Assembly: GCA_045612305.1 (NCBI GenBank)
Contig: JAZKYU010000049.1
Span: forward strand, 27,423 to 91,422
Direction of reading: 5' to 3'
DNA from: HGM04593 sp045612305
GTDB lineage: Bacteria > Bacteroidota > Bacteroidia > Bacteroidales > Bacteroidaceae
Length of the DNA: 64,000 nucleotides
Shown here piece by piece: positions 43,202 through 51,385 of this stretch. Below the pieces are notes generated by a model. That model had not been told where the DNA came from, searched no databases, and was given only the letters and a program-made list of their open reading frames with translations. The position numbers were made by a program, and so were the translations under genes. Within the stretch, counting starts at the first letter, position 1, and each line of letters starts with the position of its first letter.

Positions 43202-44295
43202 AGGCTTTTGTCGTAATATTCGAGCAATTTACTAGCTGCAGCAAAAGAGGTTATCTTGCCTGCAAGAAGCTCTTTTTCGTAGAGAGAGAGCTGCTCTTCT
43301 ACCCCCGGCGACTGATAGAAACGACGGTGCAACTGCTCGTTTATGGTTTCGTACATCCAATATTTTGCCTGGCCGTTGCGGCGTTCCTCAAAAGCACCGT
43401 TCTCCTTAACCTTCGCCACATAGTCAAAAACCATATCCCACACCTCCTTGATACCTAAATCGTAGAAGCCCGAATATGTGAGCACCTGCGGGCGTATACC
43501 GCTTTGGGGCATAGGGAACAACTGCAGAGCGTTCCTGTAGTGCGTGGCCGCACGCTGCGCCTCCTCTATATTAGCACCGTCGGCTTTGTTTATCACTATA
43601 CCGTCGGCCATCTCCATTATACCGCGCTTTATACCCTGAAGTTCATCACCCGCACCTGCAATTTGAATAAGGAGGAAAAAGTCGACCATCGAGCAGACAG
43701 CGGTCTCACTCTGCCCCACACCCACCGTCTCCACGAAAACAGTGTCGTAACCGGCAGCCTCGCACAGTATTATCGTTTCGCGGGTTTTGCGCGCAACACC
43801 ACCCAAGGAGCCCGCCGAGGCGCTGGGACGTATAAAAGCATTGGGGTGAGCCGAAAGACGCTCCATACGGGTTTTGTCGCCTAGAATACTACCTTTGCTA
43901 CGCTCGCTACTAGGGTCTACAGCAAGCACTGCAAGCTTGCCCCCACGTTCTTTGAGCACGTGCATGCCAAAGGCGTCTATCGAGGTGCTCTTGCCAGCAC
44001 CCGGCACGCCTGTTATACCCACACGCAAGGAATTACCCGAATAGGGCAAGAGTTTTTCCACAATCTCCTGCGCAAGGCTCTGGTGTTGCGGCAACAGGCT
44101 CTCCACAAGCGTAACAGCACGGCTCAACACCGTGACATCGCCACGCAAGATACCCTCGACATAATCGTTAACCGACAAGGCCGACGCACGCTTCACACGC
44201 ATCTGCGACAGATAAGGGTTTACAGAGCTCAAACGCTCCACCCCTTCATTAACCTTGAGCCCTTTGTAAGACTCATCATTCTCGGGATGCACCAT
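43198..44295 (-). CDS. meaB: Methylmalonyl-CoA mutase-associated GTPase MeaB
   Basis: 365 residues of the MeaB/ArgK G3E GTPase family. Walker A GITGVPGAGKSTSIDAFG, then LAVDPSSERSKGSILGDKTRM, ETVGVGQSE and NKAD (as INKADGAN) complete the G motifs. It loads and protects the adenosylcobalamin cofactor of methylmalonyl-CoA mutase, implying the succinate-propionate route typical of Bacteroidales. The mutase genes are not in the window. It lies 26 bp after the flippase gene. Confidence 0.94.
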   Translation of the reverse strand: MVHPENDESYKGLKVNEGVERLSSVNPYLSQMRVKRASALSVNDYVEGILRGDVTVLSRAVTLVESLLPQHQSLAQEIVEKLLPYSGNSLRVGITGVPGAGKSTSIDAFGMHVLKERGGKLAVLAVDPSSERSKGSILGDKTRMERLSAHPNAFIRPSASAGSLGGVARKTRETIILCEAAGYDTVFVETVGVGQSETAVCSMVDFFLLIQIAGAGDELQGIKRGIMEMADGIVINKADGANIEEAQRAATHYRNALQLFPMPQSGIRPQVLTYSGFYDLGIKEVWDMVFDYVAKVKENGAFEERRNGQAKYWMYETINEQLHRRFYQSPGVEEQLSLYEKELLAGKITSFAAASKLLEYYDKSL

Positions 44296-44321
44296 AGCAC
44301 ATATATTGTTCAGATAATAAC

Positions 44322-45845
44322 TTATCTGCGATTTATCTTGTTGAGTAATTTATCTTTCAGCGACTTTATAACTGCAGTATTTTTCTGCAACACCATAAAA
44401 GAGTAAAAAGCCGACACAAAGAGCAGAGGCACGCCAAGCAAATACTTGAGCAAAGACGAGCCTAAGACACACAAAGCTACCCCCATCGCAAGCAACAAAG
44501 CTTGGAGAAGAACAAGGCGCAAGGTGGAGGGGAAAAATTTAAAACCATACTTGCGAGAATAACAGAACGCTATCATCAGCACATCGAGCAGGCTTGCAAG
44601 CGACAAAGCGATACCCGCACCGGTTATACCACCCCAATAATACCCCGCAGCGATAATAAGGAAAGAGAAAATATCGTAAGCAACCTCCATCGTCAAATAG
44701 GTCTTCGTGTCGCCCTTTGCCAACGAGGTGTAAGCGATGGGCAGCATCACCGCCCTAAAAAACATATAAAATGCCGAATAAACAGCCATATTCACCACAG
44801 GAAGAAACTCTCCCGTGTAAAGCACCTTTATTATAAACGGCATAGCAAGTATTATAAACAAAAGCAAAGGCGCTATAAATAGCACGCAAATATCAATCTG
44901 CTGATTTATGGCAAAGTTCATGCGCCTTACATTTGTGTGCACAGCCGACAAACGCGGGAAATAGTCGCTTTCCACCGCCACAAAAACTATACCGGCATAT
45001 GTTACCATAAGACCATAACCCGCCTTGTAAAGGCCCACATCGCCCATATCGCCCAAGCACAGCAACACCGCAGGCACAGCCAACGCTGTGAGCGCTGTCA
45101 TAACCCCGGCAACCACATAGGGCACGCCTAGCTTCACCATATCGCGCCATGCTTGCCACACCTTGCGCGACAAAAGAGTCACACGCCAAGGATAAACAGG
45201 CAAAGAATAATACAGGTGAACAGCCATAAGCACCAGAGAATTTGCTATAAGAGCTGGTATTATACCCCTGCTACCCCATAAATAGAACAGAGGCAGCACA
45301 CTTACCAAGGTGAGTACCGTGCTCACGGCCGAGACTACAGCCACACGCTTCAACCTACGCGTAGCCTTTAATATTGAAATTTCGCCGTTAGTCACTGCTA
45401 TGGCAAAAATCATCGGCGAGAGGAGAGCTACCTCGAGCGTGTAGCCCCAATCACCATCAAAAGCAAAAAAACTTATGGGCGGCGCTAGCAGCACGCACAA
45501 AAGCGCACCGAAGATCGCCGTCCATAAGCTAATTGAACGCACAGTCAACACATAGGCCTCTATCTTGTCGGTATCACCTTCTTCGTAAATTTCCGACAAA
45601 TTCTTGACTGCACTAAAAGGTATTCCGGCATTAGATGCACTTGAAAGCAAAGAGGCTATATTCATGTACATCATAAAAAAACCCATACCCGCTGTGCTCA
45701 GCCACCAAGCTGCACACTTGTTTCGTATTACAGAAACTAGCATCGTAAGCACTTGTACGCCACCAAAGACCCCCGTATATTTCAGGACGTGGTCATATGA
45801 TACATCTTCGTGCTCGGCGTTGCGGGTACTGTTTTTTACTGCCAT
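44322..45845 (-). CDS. Wzx-like polysaccharide flippase (MOP superfamily)
   Basis: 507 residues with about twelve to fourteen membrane helices. LKYTGVFGGVQVLTMLVSVIRNKCAAWWL at the N terminus (read in parts) and GMGFFMMYMNIASLLSSAS are characteristic of O-antigen translocase-type Wzx proteins, which flip undecaprenyl-linked oligosaccharides across the inner membrane. Unlike most wzx genes it is not inside a glycosyltransferase cluster; neighbours are meaB and a DUF3332 lipoprotein. Substrate therefore uncertain. Confidence 0.88.
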   Translation of the reverse strand: MAVKNSTRNAEHEDVSYDHVLKYTGVFGGVQVLTMLVSVIRNKCAAWWLSTAGMGFFMMYMNIASLLSSASNAGIPFSAVKNLSEIYEEGDTDKIEAYVLTVRSISLWTAIFGALLCVLLAPPISFFAFDGDWGYTLEVALLSPMIFAIAVTNGEISILKATRRLKRVAVVSAVSTVLTLVSVLPLFYLWGSRGIIPALIANSLVLMAVHLYYSLPVYPWRVTLLSRKVWQAWRDMVKLGVPYVVAGVMTALTALAVPAVLLCLGDMGDVGLYKAGYGLMVTYAGIVFVAVESDYFPRLSAVHTNVRRMNFAINQQIDICVLFIAPLLLFIILAMPFIIKVLYTGEFLPVVNMAVYSAFYMFFRAVMLPIAYTSLAKGDTKTYLTMEVAYDIFSFLIIAAGYYWGGITGAGIALSLASLLDVLMIAFCYSRKYGFKFFPSTLRLVLLQALLLAMGVALCVLGSSLLKYLLGVPLLFVSAFYSFMVLQKNTAVIKSLKDKLLNKINRR

Positions 45846-45859
45846 TAAAAAGGGGTTAA

Positions 45860-46318
45860 TTATTTACCAAGTGTCAACAAGGCGTTGTTGTCGTCAACAA
45901 ACTTAACAAGTTCTGTTGTTTGGTTGTTGTAAACAGCGCTCCAAGTATTCTCGTTCTCGCTGTAAACAAGCTGCATCTCCTCGCTACCGTTAGAAAGGTT
46001 GTAACCGTTCTCCATAGCAGTAATCTGCACCTCTTCGCCTGCATTGTTTTTCACTATTTTTGTCTCGCCTGTAACAGCAACAGGGTTCTCGCCTGTCCAG
46101 AACTCGATAGAGTTGAGAACAACTATGTCAGCAAATATTGAGATAGGATAAACGGGTACGATATGCAAGCCCAAGAACACGAGCTCGTTAACCCATTTGT
46201 CACCTACACCCTCGTTCCAAGCTTTTACTTTGTTTGTCAAGCCGAAAGAACCAATACAAGATGAGCACACGATTGTTGCTGAAAGCAACACTGCAAAAAG
46301 TTTTACACTCTTTTTCAT
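45860..46318 (-). CDS. DUF3332 lipoprotein
   Basis: 152 residues. The N terminus MKKSVKLFAVLLSATIVCSS ends in a probable lipobox (VCSSC); the mature part has LTNKVKAWNEGVGDKWVNELVF and a hydrophobic segment HIVPVYPISIFADIVVLNSIEF, which is the DUF3332 pattern, a family of unknown function. The C-terminal half is a small beta domain (ENTWSAVYNNQTTELVKF). It precedes the flippase gene by 14 bp. A minus-strand TATATTTG box at 46366-46359 is its likely -7 element. Confidence 0.85.
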   Translation of the reverse strand: MKKSVKLFAVLLSATIVCSSCIGSFGLTNKVKAWNEGVGDKWVNELVFLGLHIVPVYPISIFADIVVLNSIEFWTGENPVAVTGETKIVKNNAGEEVQITAMENGYNLSNGSEEMQLVYSENENTWSAVYNNQTTELVKFVDDNNALLTLGK

Positions 46319-46421
46319 AATTTTGTTTTTTTGTTAGTAAAAAGTTTATTGTTTGCCTCAAATATAAGCAAAAATAAATTTTCGGTAACATTTTTTCTGT
46401 TTTTTTTATGAACAATGCTAA

Positions 46422-46456
46422 AAAAACGAGAGCGCCTGCAAGACGCTCTCGTTTTT
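46422..46456 (-). terminator. Terminator of pepD
   Basis: AAAAACGAGAGCG and its complement around a nine-base loop, with T residues on the minus-strand exit side, 45 bp after the pepD stop. Confidence 0.85.
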
Positions 46457-46500
46457 CCGTAGCACCCAAGATGCTAAAAGCCTTGGATACCTAATTATAT

Positions 46501-47952
46501 TTATTGCACGCCGTTTACCACCAACGCCTTGACCAACGAATAGAATTTCTCAACCGAAGGTATCTCTATGCGCTCAGTAGGTGAGTGAGGCGACATCAAA
46601 GTGGGACCAAACGATATCATATCCATAGCAGGATAGTTGGTCGACAATATTCCGCACTCAAGACCGGCGTGGATAACACGCACCTCGGGCTCTTTACCAA
46701 AGAGGTTGTTGTAGGCCTCTTTTATACTTGCCAAAAGGGGAGATTTTACGTTGGGCTGCCAACCTGTGTAGCTGCCGCTCAACTCCACCTTCATACCGGC
46801 CATAGCAAAACAGCTCGACAACTGCAGTGCAAGATACTCTTTCATAGACTCGCAAGAGCTGCGTATGAGAATATCAACCTCGGCATAACCATCGGCTATA
46901 TTTACGATAGAGAGGTTGCTCGATGTTTCAACTGTGTCGGGAATTGTGGGGATAAAACGCAAAGGACCATTGTGGCAAGCAAGCACAGCAGCAAGCAAGT
47001 TCTCCTCTATCTCCTCGGGAACAACATTCTCGGGAAGGTCGGTAGCCTCTACACGAAGAGTTATACCCTCCTCTATTGACGCATACTCGCTGTTGAAGAG
47101 CGCCTCGTACTTAGCCGCAATATCGGTGAGCTCGCCCACAGCTTCGTCGGGCAAGGTTACCACAACCTCGCAGCTTGCGGGGATAGCGTTGCGCATATTA
47201 CCACCGTTCCAGCTTGCAAGGTTCACACCACACTCATCTATAGCCTCGCGCAAGAAACGTGCCATAAGTTTGTTGGCGTTACCACGGCCCTCGTTTATCT
47301 CAACACCCGAGTGACCGCCGCGCAAACCTTTGAGAACAACCTTTACTGCGATGTCATCCTCGATGGGCTCTTCGGCCATAAACTCCATCTTTGCAGAAAG
47401 GTCGATACCGCCGGCACAACCAATATACATAACGCCCTCCTCCTCAGAGTCTAGATTTAAGAGAACAGTACCATTAACCTCGCCTGCTTTAAGGCCGAAA
47501 GCGCCAACAAGGCCTGTTTCCTCGTCAACAGTAAAGAGACCTTCAAGAGGACCATGCTCTATAGTGTTGTCCTCCATAATAGCCATAATCGCAGCAACGC
47601 CTATACCGTTGTCGGCACCAAGTGTGGTATCGTCGGCATAGAGCCAGTCGCCCTTAACTATTGTTTTTATAGGATCTTTGTAAAAGTCGTGCTTGCTCTC
47701 GGGAGTCTTCTGGGGCACCATATCCATATGAGCTTGCAGAATAATACCCTTGCGGTTTTCGAGCCCGGGTGTAGCAGGCTTACGCATTATCACGTTACCC
47801 ACCTCGTCCTGCCAAGTCTCAACACCTATACTTTTACCCCACTCAAGGAGATATTTTTGAATTTCATCCATATATCCCGAAGGACGAGGAATCTGTGTAA
47901 CAGCCTCAAAGTGTTTCCACACAGCGCGAGGCGATAAATCTTTAATTGTCAT
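46501..47952 (-). CDS. pepD: Aminoacyl-histidine dipeptidase (M20 peptidase)
   Basis: 483 residues, cytosolic di-zinc peptidase. The metal ligands of M20 enzymes are visible: LQAHMDMVPQ (His/Asp), DDTTLGADNGIG (bridging Asp), and DEETGLVGA (catalytic Glu and ligand Glu); HAGLECGIL holds a further conserved segment. It hydrolyses Xaa-His and other dipeptides. It is downstream of the flippase-like gene (12-bp gap). Confidence 0.94.
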   Translation of the reverse strand: MTIKDLSPRAVWKHFEAVTQIPRPSGYMDEIQKYLLEWGKSIGVETWQDEVGNVIMRKPATPGLENRKGIILQAHMDMVPQKTPESKHDFYKDPIKTIVKGDWLYADDTTLGADNGIGVAAIMAIMEDNTIEHGPLEGLFTVDEETGLVGAFGLKAGEVNGTVLLNLDSEEEGVMYIGCAGGIDLSAKMEFMAEEPIEDDIAVKVVLKGLRGGHSGVEINEGRGNANKLMARFLREAIDECGVNLASWNGGNMRNAIPASCEVVVTLPDEAVGELTDIAAKYEALFNSEYASIEEGITLRVEATDLPENVVPEEIEENLLAAVLACHNGPLRFIPTIPDTVETSSNLSIVNIADGYAEVDILIRSSCESMKEYLALQLSSCFAMAGMKVELSGSYTGWQPNVKSPLLASIKEAYNNLFGKEPEVRVIHAGLECGILSTNYPAMDMISFGPTLMSPHSPTERIEIPSVEKFYSLVKALVVNGVQ

Positions 47953-47964
47953 AGTTATGAATTT

Positions 47965-48951
47965 TTATTTAGTTGTAATACAATTTTTTACCTGCAAAGC
48001 CGCAACGCCAAAAACGCCAAGAAGCGCAACAAGCAAAGTTTGCGACGTATGAACTATCAATGCAAAAAGCGACGCATCGGTTGTCGACAGCCCATATATT
48101 ACCATAATACTTATAATTGCAAAGTGCCAGGGCCCAGCACCGTTGGGCGTGGGCACCACAACCGCTATACTACCCGCAACAAAGAGCAGAAGAGCTGCGG
48201 CTAGCGACAACTCCTCGGTAAAGGAGAAACAGAAAAAACACAAGTAGAATTGCATAAAGTAGCAGAACCATATGCCCACCGTTTCGAGGGCAAAAAGCCA
48301 CCCGTGCTTCATCTTTGCCAGCGAGCACATTCCTTCGATGAAATGGAGGAAAAACGAGCGCACCTTCGACCAAACCGATAGCTTGCGAGCAAAGAACAGG
48401 AAGAGCAACACGAGAGCAACTGCCGACAAAGCGACCACCCAGGCCCCACCTGCAGAGGAGAATATCTTAAAGTTACCCAAGCCACCGCCCGACTGCAACA
48501 AGAAAGAGCAAAAGACATCCCACTGCCACAGCACCGCCACAAGGGTTATGAGCACAACCATAAAGGTATCTATAAGGCGCTCTGTAACCACCGTACCCAA
48601 GGAGCGCGCAAAGGGCACTTTATCGAATTTGTCGAGCACCACACAGCGCGACACCTCGCCCACACGAGGCAGAACAAGATTGGCTGCATAGGCGATGAAA
48701 ATAGAATACACACAATTATCGCGACGCGGACGATAGCCCAACGGTGCTAGAGCAAGCAACCAGCGCCACCCACGTAAAACGTGGCTAAAAACCCCAAAGA
48801 AAAGCGAGAGGGTGAACCAAAAAATATTCATCTCACGCAAAGCTGCCCACACCTGTGAAAAATCGAACTCCTCGTATATCCAATAAAGGATAACCACCCC
48901 CAAAAGAAGCGGCAAGAAGCTTTTTATAATATTATTAAAAATCTTTTTCAC
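47965..48951 (-). CDS. Flippase-like integral membrane protein (LPG synthase TM/YbhN family)
   Basis: 328 residues with about eight membrane helices, of the lysylphosphatidylglycerol-synthase transmembrane-region family (RGWRWLLALAPLG; NLVLPRVGEVSRCVVL; PTPNGAGPWHFAI). The aminoacyl-transferase domain of MprF is missing, so the protein more likely moves or organises lipids than modifies them. Translation starts at GTG (48951-48949), MKKIFNNIIK, since no ATG fits. A minus-strand TATCTTTG (49051-49044) lies about 93 bp before. First gene of a pair with pepD. Confidence 0.87.
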   Translation of the reverse strand: MKKIFNNIIKSFLPLLLGVVILYWIYEEFDFSQVWAALREMNIFWFTLSLFFGVFSHVLRGWRWLLALAPLGYRPRRDNCVYSIFIAYAANLVLPRVGEVSRCVVLDKFDKVPFARSLGTVVTERLIDTFMVVLITLVAVLWQWDVFCSFLLQSGGGLGNFKIFSSAGGAWVVALSAVALVLLFLFFARKLSVWSKVRSFFLHFIEGMCSLAKMKHGWLFALETVGIWFCYFMQFYLCFFCFSFTEELSLAAALLLFVAGSIAVVVPTPNGAGPWHFAIISIMVIYGLSTTDASLFALIVHTSQTLLVALLGVFGVAALQVKNCITTK

Positions 48952-48982
48952 AAGTTTAGAAACAAAATTCGAAGTTTTATTT

Positions 48983-49051
48983 ACCTTTGCATTTAATGGG
49001 GCAAAGAAGAGAGCCCGCCTTTTAGCGGCACACTCGTCAAGCGCAAAGATA
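48983..49051. promoter_or_regulatory. Face-to-face -7 boxes between the flippase-like gene and rsmA
   Basis: TACCTTTG (48983-48990, plus) and TATCTTTG (49051-49044, minus) both match TAnnTTTG, and point toward each other, so the two transcripts would overlap by about 40 bases. Neither has a good -33 TTTG, so both are tentative. Confidence 0.4.
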
Positions 49052-49120
49052 GTAATATCTTAAAGAAACTTGGCACTTTTGCTCACTTTTAATTTAAAAT
49101 AACACCATAAGCAGCTACCG

Positions 49121-49915
49121 ATGAAAGCAGTAACAGCAAAAAAACGCCTCGGACAACACTTCCTTATCGACCTGCAGATTGCTCAGGACATAGCCGACAC
49201 CGTAGATGTATGCCCCGGGATGCCGGTCCTCGAGGTAGGGCCCGGTATGGGAGTACTCACCCGTTTTCTCCTCGAGAAAGAGCGCCCCGTGAAAGTTGTA
49301 GAGATTGACGAAGAGTCGGTGAGCTACCTGTGCAAGAATTTGCCGCAACTTGGCGAAGACAACATAATACCCGACGACTTTCTCAAGATGCACCTCGAGC
49401 GCGTCTTCGGCGGGCAACAGTTTATGCTCATAGGTAACTACCCCTACAATATATCGAGCCAGATATTCTTCAAGATGCTCGACAACAAAGAGCACATCCC
49501 ATACTGTAGCGGTATGATACAGAAAGAGGTGGGCGAGCGCCTTGCAGCCCGCCCCGGCACAAAAGCATACGGCATATTGAGCATACTGGTGCAGCTGTGG
49601 TACGATGTTGAGTACCTCTTCACCGTGCACGAGAACGTCTTCTCGCCTCCACCAAAGGTAAAGAGCGCCGTGGTGCTTATGACACGCAACAACCGCACCG
49701 GCCTCCCTTGCGACGAGGAACTGTTCAAGAAAATAGTGAAGGGCACCTTCAACCAACGCCGCAAGAAGATGCGCAACTCCATACAGCAAATTGTGGGTAA
49801 AGAGTCACCCCTGCTTGGCAACCCTATACTCGACAAACGCCCCGAGCAACTATCCATAGAAGACTTTATAGACCTTACAAAACAAGTTGAGAACGAACTA
49901 AAGGCTACCCTTTAA
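49121..49915 (+). CDS. rsmA: 16S rRNA (adenine1518-N6/1519-N6)-dimethyltransferase
   Basis: 264 residues (KsgA/RsmA), SAM-dependent, dimethylates two adjacent adenosines in helix 45 of 16S rRNA during 30S maturation. LGQHFLIDLQIAQDIADT, VLEVGPGMGVLT (SAM motif I), IGNYPYNISSQIFF (the NxPY catalytic motif) and FSPPPKVKSAVV are all present. mgtE follows by 39 bp with an unusually strong ribosome binding site. Confidence 0.96.
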   Translation: MKAVTAKKRLGQHFLIDLQIAQDIADTVDVCPGMPVLEVGPGMGVLTRFLLEKERPVKVVEIDEESVSYLCKNLPQLGEDNIIPDDFLKMHLERVFGGQQFMLIGNYPYNISSQIFFKMLDNKEHIPYCSGMIQKEVGERLAARPGTKAYGILSILVQLWYDVEYLFTVHENVFSPPPKVKSAVVLMTRNNRTGLPCDEELFKKIVKGTFNQRRKKMRNSIQQIVGKESPLLGNPILDKRPEQLSIEDFIDLTKQVENELKATL

Positions 49916-49941
49916 AAATATTCCACCACATAAAACTCGCG

Positions 49942-49947
49942 AGGAGG
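49942..49947 (+). promoter_or_regulatory. Strong Shine-Dalgarno sequence of mgtE
   Basis: AGGAGG seven bases before the mgtE ATG at 49955. Nearly all other genes in the window lack such a site, as expected for Bacteroidota. Confidence 0.7.
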
Positions 49948-49954
49948 CAATAAT

Positions 49955-51307
49955 ATGACAAAAGAATACATAGGCTACATAAAAGAGCTGATTGAGAGAA
50001 AAGACTCGGTGCTCCTGCAAGAGAACATCTCCAAGCTCCACCCCGCCGATATTGCCGAGCTATGTATTGAGCTCGACATAGAAGAGGCACGTTTCCTCTA
50101 CCGCCAGCTCGACAACGAAAAAGCTGCAGACGCCCTCACCGAGATGGATGAGGACATGCGTAATGAGCTGCTCGAGGAGCTCCCGTCCGAGGCCATCGCA
50201 AAACGCTTCGTCAACTATATGGACACCGACGACGCCGTGGAGATTATCCGCGACATGGACGAGGAGAAGCAGGAAGAGGTGCTCTCGCACATCAAGGACA
50301 TAGAGCAGGCCGGCGATATTGTCGACCTCTTGCAGTACGACGAAGACACCGCCGGTGGTCTTATGAGTACCGAGATGGTGGTGGTGAACGAAAACTGGAG
50401 TATGCCCGAGTGCTTGAAGGAGATGCGCAGCCAAGCCGAGGATATGGACGAAATTTACTACATCTATGTGGTAGACGACGACGAACGCCTCTGCGGTCTC
50501 TTCCCCTTGAAAAAGATGGTTACAAGCCCCTCGGTGTCGAAGGTAAAGCACGTTATGAGCAAAAAGGTGGTGAGCGTAGATGTGGACACCCCCATCGACG
50601 AGGTAACCTTGCTCATAGAGAAGTATAACCTTGTGGCTATACCTGTGGTCGACAAGATAAACCGCCTTGTGGGACAAATTACCGTCGACGATATTATGGA
50701 CGAGGTGCGCGAGCAAACCGAACACGACCAACAACTTACCGCCGGTCTTACCCAAGACATCGAGAGCGACGACACCATCTTCAAACAAACAAGCGCACGC
50801 CTCCCCTGGCTTCTTGTGGGTATGTTGGGAGGTATAGGCTCTTCGTTGTTGCTCAATTGCTTCGATACCACCCTGGGCAACCACCCCGAGATGGCGCTTT
50901 TCATACCCCTGCTTGCGGGTATGGGAGGTAACGTAGGCACGCAGTCATCGGCCATAGTTGTGCAAGGCCTTGCCAACAACTCGCTCGACCCCACGCGCAT
51001 GTTCCACCACCTTGCCAAAGAGATGGTGGTAGCCATAATCAACGCCACAATATTATCGTTGATGGTTTATGTCTACAACTTCTTCATATACGGAGCTACC
51101 GATATAGTAACCCTCTCCGTGCCCTTGAGCCTCTTTGTGGTAATACTGTTTGCATCGGGTTTCGGCACCCTTGTGCCCCTTGTGCTCGAGCGCATAGATA
51201 TAAACCCCGCTGTGGCGACAGGCCCGTTCATACAGATTATAAACGATATTAGCGGTATGACGTTCTACATGATAATATCGATGATATTGAGTAATTTATT
51301 GATATAA
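49955..51307 (+). CDS. mgtE: Magnesium transporter MgtE
   Basis: 450 residues: an N-terminal superhelical domain (about 15-130), two CBS domains (about 135-260; AGGLMSTEMVVV and PVVDKINRLVGQITVDDIMDEV), a linking plug helix, and five C-terminal membrane helices from about 285 (LPWLLVGMLGGIGSSLL; GMGGNVGTQSSAIVVQGLA). The cytosolic domains sense Mg2+ and close the pore when it is abundant. The GNVGTQ segment of the pore domain is intact. Follows rsmA and is probably co-transcribed with it. Confidence 0.95.
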   Translation: MTKEYIGYIKELIERKDSVLLQENISKLHPADIAELCIELDIEEARFLYRQLDNEKAADALTEMDEDMRNELLEELPSEAIAKRFVNYMDTDDAVEIIRDMDEEKQEEVLSHIKDIEQAGDIVDLLQYDEDTAGGLMSTEMVVVNENWSMPECLKEMRSQAEDMDEIYYIYVVDDDERLCGLFPLKKMVTSPSVSKVKHVMSKKVVSVDVDTPIDEVTLLIEKYNLVAIPVVDKINRLVGQITVDDIMDEVREQTEHDQQLTAGLTQDIESDDTIFKQTSARLPWLLVGMLGGIGSSLLLNCFDTTLGNHPEMALFIPLLAGMGGNVGTQSSAIVVQGLANNSLDPTRMFHHLAKEMVVAIINATILSLMVYVYNFFIYGATDIVTLSVPLSLFVVILFASGFGTLVPLVLERIDINPAVATGPFIQIINDISGMTFYMIISMILSNLLI

Positions 51308-51331
51308 AATAGTTTTTTAGAAAAAAACATC

Positions 51332-51339
51332 TATTTTTG
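51332..51339 (+). promoter_or_regulatory. -7 box of the DUF349 gene
   Basis: TATTTTTG, matching TAnnTTTG, 46 bp before the ATG at 51386. No matching -33 TTTG. Confidence 0.45.
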
Positions 51340-51385
51340 TACACGCCTAAAGGCTATATACATAACCCTTTAAAACTTTAAGCAG

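Noticed and set aside
49071..49084. Sigma-54 promoter (TGGCAC...TTGC) upstream of rsmA
   Set aside because: Only two bases separate the -24-like and -12-like parts, three fewer than required.
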